DNA from: Ligustrum vulgare
Taxonomy: Eukaryota; Streptophyta; Magnoliopsida; Lamiales; Oleaceae
Assembly (NCBI GenBank): GCA_963555705.1
Contig: OY743176.1
Coordinates: 38,982,497-39,046,496, forward strand
Length of the DNA stretch: 64,000 nt
Reading direction: 5' to 3'
Shown here: piece by piece, positions 9,996-25,428 of the stretch
How positions within the stretch are numbered: the first letter of the stretch is position 1
Layout: each line of letters begins with the position of its first letter
Notes under the pieces: model-generated
The model's input: the letters and a program-made list of their open reading frames with translations, nothing else
Database searches by the model: none
Told to the model about the DNA's origin: nothing
Program-made: the position numbers and the translations under genes

Positions 9996-12900
9996 AAAAT
10001 CCTTCCCCGGTAATACTAGAGGTAACCTCCGACGAAGAGGCCTGTTTTTGGAGACACTAGAAAAGATGGCTGTGACAGCGGCTGAGATGTTGAAGATAAT
10101 TGTTTGTTGTCGACGTTATTGGCTGATGTGGAGGCAAATGCAGATGATTCCGACGAAATACTGGATGTGACACATGGTATTCAAAACACTGAAGAATGAC
10201 ACATTCCCAGTTCGAACCCGTTTTGAAAATTTTGTCGACGATGATTGTATAATTTTGGATGGGAGCACGGATAAGCTGTTGGCAGTTGAAGCACATCATC
10301 TGTTAGTAGTCAAGTGCCTATTTATCATTCCATGGTTTAGAATGTTACATAACGTTTCAGAAACTACAAATTCAAAAGAAAATATTTTAAAACAAGCAGT
10401 TATAAACTCGTGTTATGAACAATCGTGCAATTTCTTGTTATTTTTGCAGAGGCCAATATATATATAGAGAATCTTACATATATGTTAAGAAGTATATTAG
10501 ATTGAAAACGTGGCTTTGTAGTTGCAACTGTAATAAAAAATAGTAATTAAAAAGGAGAATCTCTCAAAAAAATTTCCAACAAGATATATTTAAGAGCATT
10601 ACAATAAACTCATATCCATGATAATTCGGTAATTATTATTAAGGTTGTATCAACTCATTGAATTTTAGTTTTGCATATACTTTGATGAGTGTTAGTTTGA
10701 TAGCGTGGGGTCAAATGAGTGACTTCGTGATGGCAATTTTTGAAAATATTATTCAGGTATTTAAATTTAACCAAGAAGTTATTTGCATAGGAGGAAAGTC
10801 GAAATTACACAAAGTTACCAGGTTTTGTTAGACGTGTTTGATATATGACAGTAATTAAATAAAATTCAATAGTTTTAGGTGTAATCTTAAAAAATCAAGA
10901 TACATAGTGAGTTTAAATAATTATTTTTCTTTTTCTTTTCAGTTCGCAACTGAAAAATACATTACTGATTAGATAATTAATTCAGTATAACCGGGTTTAA
11001 TTTTTATAAGTTCTCGGATTAGGTCGATTATGTATATATTAACATTTCCTCTAAGCATCGAAATTCGTAATTCATAACAGGTTGACATGTACGGGATTTG
11101 CACGTTGCGTTAGCGTTCTTTGGAATTGTTTCTCTCTTAATAAATTCTAGTCTTTGCATAACTTTTTCCTTTTCAAGTTCAAGGTAATCAATCATCTAAA
11201 TTTTGTTAATTTTATTTTTTAACATTTTTTTCTTTGTTTTTAAAGCAATTTAAGAATTTTCCAGGGAAATCTTGAAACGGATAAACCCTGAACTTTCTTT
11301 GTTATTTGCCATCAGTTTTCTTTTATGAATGATCATTTACTATTTTTTTTTTTATACAAAAATACCACTATTGCTGTTAATTTTCTATAATGAAAAATAT
11401 ACACAGTGACCAATTTAAATTTCATGTTTCGAAGTTAGGAAACTGACAATTTCTGTTAATTCTACTAATAAAATCTTTGAGAAGTTAAGGTTCTCGATTT
11501 GTGATGGGAAATCCTTCCCCGGTAATACTCGATGTAACCTCCGACGAAGAGGCCTGTTTTGGAGACACCAGAAAAGATGGATGTGACAGCGGCTGAGATG
11601 TTGAAGATAATTGTTTGTTATCGAAGTTATTGGCTGATGTGGAGGCAAATGCAGATGATTCCGACGAAATACTGGATGTGACACATGGTATTCAAAACAC
11701 TGAAGAATGACACATTCCCAGTTCGAACCCGTTTAGAAAATTCTGTCGACGATGATTGTATAATTTTGGATGGGAGCACGGATAAGCTGTTGGCAGTTGA
11801 AGCACATCATCTGTTAGTAGTCAAGTGCCAATTTATCATTCCATGGTTTAGAATGTTACATAACGTTTCAGAAACTACAAATTCAAAAGAAAATATATTA
11901 AAACAAGCAGTTATAAACTCGTGTTATGAACAATCGTGCAATTTCTTGTTATTTTTGCAGAGGCCAATATATATATAGAGAATTTTACATATATGTTAAG
12001 AAGTAGATTACATTGAACACGTGGCTTTGTAGTTGCAACTATAATAAAAAATAGTAATGAAAAAGGAGAATCTCAAAGAATTTTTTCCAATAAGATATAT
12101 TTAAGAGCATAACACAAAACTCATATCCATGATGATTCGGTAATTATTATTAAGGTTGTATCAACTCATTGAATTTTAGTTTTGCATATACTTTGATGAG
12201 TGTTAGTTTGATAGCGTGGGGTCAAATGAGTGACTTCGTGATGGCAATTTTTGAAAATATTATACCGGTATTTAAATTAAACCACGGAAGTTATTTGCAT
12301 AGGAGGAAAGTCGAAATTACACAAAGTTACCAGGTTTTGTTAGACGTGTTTGATATATGACAGTAATTAAATAAAATTCAATAGTTTTAGGTGTAATCTT
12401 AAAAAATTAAGATACATAGTGAGTTTAAATAATTATTTTTCTTTTTCTTTTCTGTTCACAACTGAAAAATACATTACTGATTAGATAATTAATTCAGTAT
12501 AACCGGGTTTAATTTTTATAAGTTCTCGGATTAGGTCGATTATGTATATATTAACATTTCCTCTAAGCATCGAAATTCTTAATTCGTAAGAGGTTGACAT
12601 GTACGGGATTTGCACGTTGCTTTAGCGTTCTTTGGAATTGTTTCTCTCTTAATAAATTCTAGTCTTTGCATAACTTTTTGCTTTTCAAGTTCAAGGTAAT
12701 CAATCATCTAAATTTTGTTAATTTTATTTTTTAACATTTTTTTCTTTGTTTTTAAAGCAATTTAAGAATTTTCCACGGAAATCTTGAAACTGATAAACCC
12801 TGAACTTTCTTTGTTATTTGCCATCAGATTTCTTTTATGAATGATCATTTACTATTTTTTTTTCTATACACAAATACCACTATTGCTGTTAATTTTCTAT

Positions 12901-15900
12901 AATGAAAAATAAACACAGTGACCAATTTAAATTTCATGTTTCGAAGTTAGGAAACTGACAATTTCTGTTAATTCTACTAATAAAATCTTTGAGAAGTTAA
13001 GGTTCTCAATTTGTGATGGAAAATCCTTCCCCAGTAATACTCGAGGTAACCTCCGACGAAGAGGCCTGTTTTGGAGACACGAGAAAAGATGGCTGTTACA
13101 GCGGCTGAGATGTTGAAGATAATTGTTTGTTATCGATGTTATTGGCTGATGTGGAGGCAAATGCAGATGATTCCGACGAAATACTGGATGTGACACATGG
13201 TATTCAAAACACCGAAGAATGACACATTCCCCGTTCGAACCCGTTTTGAAAATTCTGTCGACGATGCTTGTATAATTTTGGATGGGAGCACGGATAAGCT
13301 GTTGGCAGTTGAAGCACATCATCTGTTAGTAGTCAAGTGCCTATTTATCATTCCATGGTTTAGAATGTTACATAACGTTTCAGAAACTGCAAATTCAAAA
13401 GAAAATATTTTAAAACAAGCTGTTATAAACTCGTGTATTGAACAATCATGCAATTTCTTGTTATTTTTGCAGAGGCCAATATATATATATAGAATTTTAC
13501 ATATATGTTAAGAAGTAGATTACATTGAACACGTGGCTTTGCAGTTGCAACTATAATAAAAAATAGTAATGAAAAAGGAGAATCTCGAAGAATTTTTTCC
13601 AAAAAGATATATTTAAGAGCATTACACAAAACTCATATCCATGATGATTCGGTGATTATTATTAAGGTTGTATCAACTCATTGAATTTTAGTTTTGCATA
13701 TACTTTGATGAGTGTTAGTTTGATAGCGTGGGGTCAAATGAGTGACTTCGTGATGGCAATTTTTGAAAATATTATTCCGGTATTTAAATTTAACCACAGA
13801 AGTTATATGCATAGGAGGAAAGTCGAAATTACACAAAGTTACCAGGTTTTGTTAGACGTGTTTGATATATGACAGTAATTAAATAAAATTCAATAGTTTT
13901 AGGTGTAATCTTAAAAAATCAAGATACATAGTGAGTTTAAATAATTATTTTTCTTTTTCTTTTCAGTTCGCAACTGAAAAATACATTACTGATTAGATAA
14001 TTAATTCAGTATAACCGGGTTTAATTTTTATAAGTTCTCGGATTAAGTAGATTATGTATATATTAACGTTTCCTCTAAGCGTCGAAATTCGAAATTCGTA
14101 AGAGGTTGACATGTACGGGATTCGCACATTGCATTAGCGTTCTTTGGAATTGTTTCTCTCTTAATAAATTCTAGTCGTTGCATAACTTTTTGCATTTCAA
14201 GTTCACGGTAATCAATCATCTAAATTTTGTTAATTTTATATTTTAACATTTTTTTTTTTGTTTTTAAAGCAATTTAAGAATTTTCCAGGGAAATCTTGAA
14301 ACGGATAAACCCTGAACTTTCTTTGTTATTTGCCATCAGTTTTCTTTTACGAATGATCATTTACTATTTTTTTTTTTTATACAAAAATACCACTATTGCT
14401 GTTAATTTTCTATAATGAAAAATAAACACAGTGACCAATTTAAATTTCATGTTTCGAAGTTAGGAAACTGACAATTTCTGTTAATTCTACTAATAAAATC
14501 TTTGAGAAGTTAAGGTTCTCAATTTGTGATGGAAAATCCTTCCCCAGTAATACTCGAGGTAACCTCCGACGAAGAGGCCTGTTTTGGAGACACGAGAAAA
14601 GATGGCTGTTACAGCGGCTGAGATGTTGAAGATAATTGTTTGTTATCGATGTTATTGGCTGATGTGGAGGCAAATGCAGATGATTCCGACGAAATACTAG
14701 ATGTGACACATGGTATTCAAAACACCGAAGAATGACACATTCCTCGTTCGAACCCGTTTTGAAAATTCTGTCGACGATGCTTGTATAATTTTGGATGGGA
14801 GCACGGATAAGCTGTTGGCAGTTGAAGCACATCATCTGTTAGTAGTCAAGTGCCTATTTATCATTCCATGGTTTAGAATGTTACATAACGTTTCAGAAAC
14901 TACAAATTCAAAAGAAAATATTTTAAAGGAAGCAGTTATAAACTCGTGTTATGAACAATCGTGCAATTTCTTGTTATTTTTTCAGAGGCCAATATATATA
15001 TAGAGAATCTTACATATATGTTAAGAAGTAGATTAGATTGAAAACGTGGCTTTGTAGTTGCAACTGTAATAAAAAATAGTAATTAAAAAGGAGAATCTCT
15101 CAAAAAATTTTCCAATAAGATATATTTAAGAGCATTACAATAAACTCATATCCATGATGATTCGGTAATTATTATTAAGGTTGTATCAACTCATTGAATT
15201 TTAGTTTTGCATATACTTTGATGAGTGTTAGTTTGATAGCGTGGGGTCAAATGAGTGACTTCGTGATGGCAATTTTTGAAAATATTATTCCGGTATTTAA
15301 ATTTAACCACAGAAGTTATATGCATAGGAGGAAAGTCGAAATTACACAAAGTTACCAGGTTTTGTTAGACGTGTTTGATATATGACAGTAATTAAATAAA
15401 ATTCAATAGTTTTAGGTGTAATCTTAAAAAATCAAGATACATAGTGAGTTTAAATAATTATTTTTCTTTTTCTTTTCAGATCGCAACTGAAAAATACATT
15501 ACTGATTAGATAATTAATTCAGTATAACCGGGTTTAATTTTTATAAGTTCTCGGATTAAGTAGATTATGTATATATTAACGTTTCCTCTAAGCGTCGAAA
15601 TTAGAAATTCGTAAGAGGTTGACATGTACGGGATTCGCACATTGCATTAGCGTTCTTTGCAATTGTTTTTCTCTTAATAAATTCTAGTCTTTGCATAACT
15701 TTTTGCATTTAAAGTTCACGGTAATCAATCATCTAAATTTTGTTAATTTTATATTTTAACATTTTTTTCTTTGTTTTTAAAGCAATTTAAGAATTTTTCA
15801 GGGAAATCTTGAGATGGATAAACCCTGAACTTTCTTTGTTATTTGCCATCAGTTTTCTTTTATGAATGATCACTTACTATTTTTTTTTTATACAAAAATA

Positions 15901-18900
15901 CCACTATTGCTGTTAATTTTCTATAATGAAAAATAAACACAGTGACCAATTTAAATTTCATGTTTCGAAATTAGGAAACTGACAATTTCTGTTAATTCTA
16001 CTAATAAAATATTTGAGAAGTTAAGGTTCTCGATTTGTGATGGAAAATCCTTCCCCGGTAATACTCGAGGTAACCTCTGACGAAGAGGCATGTTTTTGGA
16101 GACACTAGAAAAGATGGCTGTGACAGCGGCTGAGAGGTTGAAGATAATTGTTTGTTATCGACGTTATTGGCTGATGTGGAGGCAAATGCAGATGATTCCG
16201 ACGAAATACTGGATGTGACACATGGTATTCAAAACACTGAAGAATGACACATTCCCCGTTTGAACCCGTTTTGAAAATTCCGTCGACGATGATTGTATAA
16301 TTTTGGATGGGAGCACGGATAAGCTGTTGGCAGTTGAAGCACATCATTTGTTAGTAGTCAAGTGCCTATTTATCATTTCATGGTTTAGAATGTTACATAA
16401 CGTTTCAGAAACTACAAATTCAAAAGAAAATATTTTAAAACAAGCAGTTATAAACTCGTGTTATGAACAATCGTGCAATTTCTTGTTATTTTTGCAGAGG
16501 CCAATATATATATAGAGAATTTTACATATATGTTAAGAAGTAGATTAGATTGAAAACGTGGCTTTGTAGTTGCAACTATAATAAAAATAGTAATTAAAAA
16601 GGAGAATCTCACAGAATTTTTTCCAATAAGATATATTTAAGAGCATTACACAAAACTCATATCCATGATGATTCGGCAATTATTATTAAGGTTGTTTCAA
16701 CTCATTGAATTTTTGTTTTGCATATACTTTGATGAGTGTTAGTTTGATAGCGTGGGGTCAAATGAGTGACTTCGTGATGGCAATTTTTGAAAATATTATT
16801 CCGGTATTTAAATTTAACCACAGAAGTTATTTGCATAGGAGGAAAGTCGAAATTACACAAAGTTACCAGGTTTTGTTAGACGTGTTTGATATATGACAGT
16901 AATTAAATAAAATTCAATAGTTTTTGGTGTAATCTTAAAAAATCAAGATACATAGTGAGTTTAAATAATTATTTTTCTTTTTCTTTTCAGTTCGCAACTG
17001 AAAAATACATTACTGATTAGATAATTAATTCAGTATAACCGGGTTTAATTTTTATAAGTTCTCGGATTAAGTAGATTATGTATATATTAACGTTTCCTCT
17101 AAGCGTCGAAATTCGAAATTCGTAAGAGGTTGACATGTACGGGATTCGCACATTGCATTAGCGTTCTTTGGAATTGTTTCTCTCTTAATAAATTCTAGTC
17201 TTTGCATAACTTTTTGCATTTCAAGTTCACGGTAATCAATCATCTAAATTTTGTTAATTTTATATTTTAACATTTTTTTATTTGTTTTTAAAGCAATTTA
17301 AGAATTTTCCAGGGAAATCTTGAAACGGATAAACCCTGAACTTTCTTTGTTATTTGCCATCAGTTTTCTTTTATGAATGATCATTTACTATTTTTTTTTT
17401 ATACAAAAATACCACTATTGCTGTTAATTTTCTATAATGAAAAATAAACACAGTGACCAATTTAAATTTCATGTTTCGAAGTTAGGAAACTGACAAATTC
17501 TGTTAATTCTACTATTAAAATCTTTGAGAAGTTAAGGTTCTCGATTTGTGATGGAAAATCCTTCCCCGGTAATACTCGAGGTAACCTCCGACGAAGAGGC
17601 CTGTTTTGGAGACACGAGAAAAGATGGCTGTTACAGCGGCTGAGATGTTGAAGATAATTGTTTGTTATCGATGTTATTGGCTGATGTGGAGGCAAATGCA
17701 GATGATTCCGACGAAATACTAGATGTGACACATGGTATTCAAAACACCGAAGAATGACACATTCCTCGTTCGAACCCGTTTTGAAAATTCTGTCGACGAT
17801 GCTTGTATAATTTTGGATGGGAGCACGGATAAGCTGTTGGCAGTTGAAGCACATCATTTGTTAGTAGTCAAGTGCCTATTTATCATTTCATGGTTTAGAA
17901 TGTTACATAACGTTTCAGAAACTACAAATTCAAAAGAAAATATTTTAAAACAAGCAGTTATAAACTCGTGTTATGAACAATCGTGCAATTTCTTGTTATT
18001 TTTGCAGAGGCCAATATATATATAGAGAATTTTACATATATGTTAAGAAGTAGATTAGATTGAAAACGTGGCTTTGTAGTTGCAACTATAATAAAAATAG
18101 TAATTAAAAAGGAGAATCTCACAGAATTTTTTCCAATAAGATATATTTAAGAGCATTACACAAAACTCATATCCATGATGATTCGGCAATTATTATTAAG
18201 GTTGTTTCAACTCATTGAATTTTTGTTTTGCATATACTTTGATGAGTGTTAGTTTGATAGCGTGGGGTCAAATGAGTGACTTCGTGATGGCAATTTTTGA
18301 AAATATTATTCCGGTATTTAAATTTAACCACAGAAGTTATTTGCATAGGAGGAAAGTCGAAATTACACAAAGTTACCAGGTTTTGTTAGACGTGTTTGAT
18401 ATATGACAGTAATTAAATAAAATTCAATAGTTTTTGGTGTAATCTTAAAAAATCAAGATACATAGTGAGTTTAAATAATTATTTTTCTTTTTCTTTTCAG
18501 TTCGCAACTGAAAAATACATTACTGATTAGATAATTAATTCAGTATAACCGGGTTTAATTTTTATAAGTTCTCGGATTAAGTAGATTATGTATATATTAA
18601 CGTTTCCTCTAAGCGTCGAAATTCGAAATTCGTAAGAGGTTGACATGTACGGGATTCGCACATTGCATTAGCGTTCTTTGGAATTGTTTCTCTCTTAATA
18701 AATTCTAGTCGTTGCATAACTTTTTGCATTTCAAGTTCACGGTAATCAATCATCTAAATTTTGTTAATTTTATATTTTAACATTTTTTTCTTTGTTTTTA
18801 AAGCAATTTAAGAATTTTCCAGGGAAATCTTGAAACGGATAAACCCTGAACTTTCTTTGTTATTTGCCATCAGTTTTCTTTTATGAATGATCATTTACTA

Positions 18901-21900
18901 TTTTTTTTTTATACAAAAATACCACTATTGCTGTTAATTTTCTATAGTGAAAAATAAACACAGTGACCAATTTAAATTTCATGTTTCGAAGTTAGGAAAC
19001 TGACAAATTCTGTTAATTCTACTATTAAAATCTTTGAGAAGTTAAGGTTCTCGATTTGTGATTGAAAATCCTTCCCCGGTAATACTCGAGGTAACCTCCG
19101 ACGAAGAGGCCTGTTTTGGAGACACTAGAAAAGAAGTCTGTGACAGCGGCTGAGATGTTGAAGATAATCGTTTGTTATCGAAGTTATTGGCTGATGTGTA
19201 GGAAAATACAGATGATTTCGACGAAATACTGGATGTAACACATGGTATTCAAAACACCGAAGAATTACACATTCCCCGTTCGAACCCGTTTTGAAAATTC
19301 TGTCGACGATGCTTGTATAATTTTGGATGGGAGCACGGATAAGCTGTTGGCAGTTGAAGCACATCATCTGTTAGTAGTCAAGTGCCTATTTATCATTCCA
19401 TGGTTTAGAATGTTACATAACGTTTCAGAAACTGCAAATTCAAAAGAAAATATTTTAAAACAAGCAGTTATAAACTCGTGTATTGAACAATCGTGCAATT
19501 TCTTGTTATTTTTGCAGAGGCCAATATATATATAGAGAATTTTACATATATGTTAAGAAGTAGATTACATTGAACACGTGGCTTTGCAGTTGCAACTATA
19601 ATAAAAAATAGTAATGAAAAAGGAGAATATCGCAGAATTTTTTCCAAGAAGATATATTTAAGAGCATTACACAAAACTCATATCCATGATGATTCGGTAA
19701 TTATTATTATGGGCGTATCAACTCATTGAATTTTAGTTTTGCATATACTTTGATGAGTGTTAGTTTGATAGCGTGGGGTCAAATGAGTGACTTCGTGATG
19801 GAAATTTTTTAAAATATTATATCGGTATTTAAATTTAACCACGGAAGTTATTTGCATAGGAGGAAAGTCGAAATTACAGAAAGTTACCAGGTTTTGTTAG
19901 ACGTGTTTGATATATGACAGTAATTAAATAAAATTCAATAGTTTTAGGTGTAATCTTAAAAAATCAAGATACATAGTGAGTTTAAATAATTATTTTTCTT
20001 TTTCTTTTCAGTTCGCAACTGAAAAATACATTACTGATTAGATAATTAATTCAGTATAACCGGGTTTAATTTTTATAAGTTCTCGGATTAAGTCGATTAT
20101 GTATATATTAACGTTTCCTCTAAGCGTCGAAATTCGAAATTCGTAAGAGGTTGAAATGTACGGGATTCGCACATTGCATTAGCGTTCTTTGGAATTGTTT
20201 CTCTCTTAATAAATTCTAGTCTTTGCATAACTTTTTGCATTTCAAGTTCAGGGTAATCAATCATCTAAACTTTGTTAATTTTATATTTTAACATTTTTTT
20301 CTTTGTTTTTAAAGCAATTTAAGAATTTTCCAGGGAAATCTTGAAACTGATAAACCCTGAACTTTCTTTGTTATTTACCATCAGTATTCTTTTATGAATG
20401 ATCATTTACTAATTTTTTTTTCTATACAAAAATACCACTATTGTTATTAATTTTCTATAATGAAAAATAACAACAGTGACCAATTTAAATTTCATGTTTC
20501 GAAGTTAGGAAACTGACAATTTCTGTTAATTCTACTAATAAAATCTTTGAGAAGTTAAGGTTCTCGATTTGTGATGGAAAATCCTTCCCCATTAAAAATA
20601 CTCGAGGTAACCTCCGACGAAGAGGCCTGTTTTGGAGACACTAGAAAAGATGGCTGTGACAGCGGCTGAGATGTTGAAGATAATTGTTTGTTATCGACGT
20701 TATTGGCTGATGTGGAGGCAAATGCAGATGATTCCGACGAAATACTGGATGTGACACATGGTATTCAAAACACTGAAGAATGACACATTCCCCGTTCGAA
20801 CCCGTTTTGAAAATTCTGTCGACGATGATTGTATAATTTTGGATGGGAGCACGGATAAGCTGTTGGCAGTTGAAGCACATCATCTGTTAGTAGTCAAGTG
20901 CCTATTTATCATTCCATGGTTTAGAATGTTACATAACGTTTCAGAAACTAAAAATTCAAAAGAAAATATTTTAAAACAAGAAGTTATAAACTCGTGTTAT
21001 GAACAATCGTGCAATTTCTTGTTATTTTTGCAGAGGCCAATATATATATAGAGAATTTTACATATATGTTAAGAAGTAGATTACATTGAACACGTGGCTT
21101 TGTAGTTGCAACTATAATAAAAAATAGTAATGAAAAAGGAGAATCTCAAAGAATTTTTTCCAGTAAGATATATTTAAGAGCATTACACAAAACTCATATC
21201 CATGATGATTCGGTAATTATTATTAAGGTTGTATCAACTCATTAAATTTTAGTTTTGCATATACTTTGATGAGTGTTAGTTTGATAGCGTGGGGTCAAAT
21301 GAGTGACTTCGTGATGGCAGTTTTTGAAAATATTATTCCGGTATTTAAATTTAACCACAGAAGTTATTTGCATAGGAGGAAAGTCGAAATTACACAAAGT
21401 TACCAGGTTTTGTTAGACGTGTTTGATATATGACAGTAATTAAATAAAATTCAATAGTTTTTGGTGTAATCTTAAAAAATCAAGATACATAGTGAGTTTA
21501 AATAATTATTTTTCTTTTTCTTTTCAGTTCGCAACTGAAAAATACATTACTGATTAGATAATTAATTCAGTATAACCGGGTTTAATTTTTATAAGTTCTC
21601 GGATTAAGTAGATTATGTATATATTAACGTTTCCTCTAAGCGTCGAAATTCGAAATTCGTAAGAGGTTGACATGTACGGGATTCGCACATTGCATTAGCG
21701 TTCTTTGGAATTGTTTCTCTCTTAATAAATTCTAGTCGTTGCATAACTTTTTGCATTTCAAGTTCACGGTAATCAATCATCTAAATTTTGTTAATTTTAT
21801 ATTTTAACATTTTTTTCTTTGTTTTTAAAGCAATTTAAGAATTTTCCAGGGAAATCTTGAAACGGATAAACCCTGAACTTTCTTTGTTATTTGCCATCAG

Positions 21901-24900
21901 TTTTCTTTTATGAATGATCATTTACTATTTTTTTTTTTTATACAAAAATACCACTATTGCTGTTAATTTTCTATAATGAAAAATAAACACAGTGACCAAT
22001 TTAAATTTCATGTTTCGAAGTTAGGAAACTGACAATTTCTGTTAATTCTACTAATAAAATCTTTGAGAAGTTAAGGTTCTCAATTTGTGATGGAAAATCC
22101 TTCCCCAGTAATACTCGAGGTAACCTCCGACGAAGAGGCCCGTTTTGGAGACACGAGAAAAGATGGCTGTTACAGCGGCTGAGATGTTGAAGATAATTGT
22201 TTGTTATCGATGTTATTGGCTGATGTGGAGGCAAATGCAGATGATTCCGACGAAATACTGGATGTGACACATGGTATTCAAAACACCGAAGAATGACACA
22301 TTCCCCGTTCGAACCCGTTTTGAAAATTCTGTCGACGATGCTTGTATAATTTTGGATGGGAGCACGGATAAGCTGTTGGCAGTTGAAGCACATCATCTGT
22401 TAGTAGTCAAGTGCCTATTTATCATTCCATGGTTTAGAATGTTACATAACGTTTCAGAAACTACAAATTCAAAACAAAATATTTTAAAGGAAGCAGTTAT
22501 AAACTCGTGTTATGAACAATCGTGCAATTTCTTGTTATTTTTTCAGAGGCCAATATATATATAGAGAATCTTACATATATGTTAAGAAGTAGATTAGATT
22601 GAAAACGTGGCTTTGTAGTTGCAACTGTAATAAAAAATAGTAATTAAAAAGGAGAATCTCTCAAAAAATTTTCCAATAAGATATATTTAAGAGCATTACA
22701 ATAAACTCATATCCATGATGATTCGGTAATTATTATTAAGGTTGTATCAACTCATTGAATTTTAGTTTTGCATATACTTTGATGAGTGTTAGTTTGATAG
22801 CGTGGGGTCAAATGAGTGACTTCGTGATGGCAATTTTTGAAAATATTATTCCGGTATTTAAATTTAACCACAGAAGTTATATGCATAGGAGGAAAGTCGA
22901 AATTACACAAAGTTACCAGGTTTTGTTAGACGTGTTTGATATATGACAGTAATTAAATAAAATTCAATAGTTTTAGGTGTAATCTTAAAAAATCAAGATA
23001 CATAGTGAGTTTAAATAATTATTTTTCTTTTTCTTTTCAGATCGCAACTGAAAAATACATTACTGATTAGATAATTAATTCAGTATAACCGGGTTTAATT
23101 TTTATAAGTTCTCGGATTAAGTAGATTATGTATATATTAACGTTTCCTCTAAGCGTCGAAATTAGAAATTCGTAAGAGGTTGACATGTACGGGATTCGCA
23201 CATTGCATTAGCGTTCTTTGCAATTGTTTTTCTCTTAATAAATTCTAGTCTTTGCATAACTTTTTGCATTTAAAGTTCACGGTAATCAATCATCTAAATT
23301 TTGTTAATTTTATATTTTAACATTTTTTTCTTTGTTTTTAAAGCAATTTAAGAATTTTTCAGGGAAATCTTGAAACGGATAAACCCTGAACTTTCTTTGT
23401 TATTTGCCATCAGTTTTCTTTTATGAATGATCATTTACTATTTTTTTTTTTATACAAAAATACCACTATTGCTGTTAATTTTCTATAATGAAAAATAAAC
23501 ACAGTGACCAATTTAAATTTCATGTTTCGAAGTTAGGAAACTGACAATTTCTGTTAATTCTACTAATAAAATCTTTGAGAAGTTAAGGTTCTCAATTTGT
23601 GATGGAAAATCCTTCCCCAGTAATACTCGAGGTAACCTCCGACGAAGAGGCCTGTTTTGGAGACACGAGAAAAGATGGCTGTTACAGCGGCTGAGATGTT
23701 GAAGATAATTGTTTGTTATCGATGTTATTGGCTGATGTGGAGGCAAATGCAGATGATTCCGACGAAATACTGGATGTGACACATGGTATTCAAAACACCG
23801 AAGAATGACACATTCCCCGTTCGAACCCGTTTTGAAAATTCTGTCGACGATGCTTGTATAATTTTGGATGGGAGCACGGATAAGCTGTTGGCAGTTGAAG
23901 CACATCATCTGTTAGTAGTCAAGTGCCTATTTATCATTCCATGGTTTAGAATGTTACATAACGTTTCAGAAACTACAAATTCAAAACAAAATATTTTAAA
24001 GGAAGCAGTTATAAACTCGTGTTATGAACAATCGTGCAATTTCTTGTTATTTTTTCAGAGGCCAATATATATATAGAGAATCTTACATATATGTTAAGAA
24101 GTAGATTAGATTGAAAACGTGGCTTTGTAGTTGCAACTGTAATAAAAAATAGTAATTAAAAAGGAGAATCTCTCAAAAAATTTTCCAATAAGATATATTT
24201 AAGAGCATTACAATAAACTCATATCCATGATGATTCGGTAATTATTATTAAGGTTGTATCAACTCATTGAATTTTAGTTTTGCATATACTTTGATGAGTG
24301 TTAGTTTGATAGCGTGGGGTCAAATGAGTGACTTCGTGATGGCAATTTTTGAAAATATTATTCCGGTATTTAAATTTAACCACAGAAGTTATATGCATAG
24401 GAGGAAAGTCGAAATTACACAAAGTTACCAGGTTTTGTTAGACGTGTTTGATATATGACAGTAATTAAATAAAATTCAATAGTTTTAGGTGTAATCTTAA
24501 AAAATCAAGATACATAGTGAGTTTAAATAATTATTTTTCTTTTTCTTTTCAGATCGCAACTGAAAAATACATTACTGATTAGATAATTAATTCAGTATAA
24601 CCGGGTTTAATTTTTATAAGTTCTCGGATTAAGTAGATTATGTATATATTAACGTTTCCTCTAAGCGTCGAAATTAGAAATTCGTAAGAGGTTGACATGT
24701 ACGGGATTCGCACATTGCATTAGCGTTCTTTGCAATTGTTTTTCTCTTAATAAATTCTAGTCTTTGCATAACTTTTTGCATTTAAAGTTCACGGTAATCA
24801 ATCATCTAAATTTTGTTAATTTTATATTTTAACATTTTTTTCTTTGTTTTTAAAGCAATTTAAGAATTTTTCAGGGAAATCTTGAAATGGATAAACCCTG

Positions 24901-25113
24901 AACTTTCTTTGTTATTTGCCATCAGTTTTCTTTTATGAATGATCACTTACTAATTTTTTTTTTATACAAAAATACCACTATTGCTGTTAATTTTCTATAA
25001 TGAAAAATAAACACAGTGACCAATTTAAATTTCATGTTTCGAAATTAGGAAACTGACAATTTCTGTTAATTCTACTAATAAAATATTTGAGAAGTTAAGG
25101 TTCTCGATTTGTA

Positions 25114-25428
25114 AACTTTGTTAATTTTATATTTTAACATTTTTTTCTTTGTTTTTAAAGCAATTTAAGAATTTTCCAGGGAAATCTTGAAACTGATAAA
25201 CCCTGAACTTTCTTTGTTATTTACCATCAGTATTCTTTTATGAATGATCATTTACTAATTTTTTTTTCTATACAAAAATACCACTATTGTTATTAATTTT
25301 CTATAATGAAAAATAACAACAGTGACCAATTTAAATTTCATGTTTCGAAGTTAGGAAACTGACAATTTCTGTTAATTCTACTAATAAAATCTTTGAGAAG
25401 TTAAGGTTCTCGATTTGTGATGGAAAAT
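25114..25428. repeat. Extra ~305-bp partial duplication inside one array unit
   Basis: After GGTTCTCGATTTGT the sequence jumps back to AAACTTTGTTAATTTTA, a stretch normally about 310 bases earlier in the unit, and then repeats through to GGTTCTCGATTTGTGATGG. The duplicated part carries variants (AAACTTTG, TTACCATCAGTATTC, CACTATTGTTATT) that match the unit around 20272-20560, not the sequence just upstream. It is therefore an unequal exchange between different subtypes and accounts for the 1819-bp interval. Confidence 0.85.

Noticed and set aside
12927..13322. 131-codon minus-strand ORF in several units
   Set aside because: It is antisense to the gene fragment and exists only in units lacking certain stops; no motif recognised.
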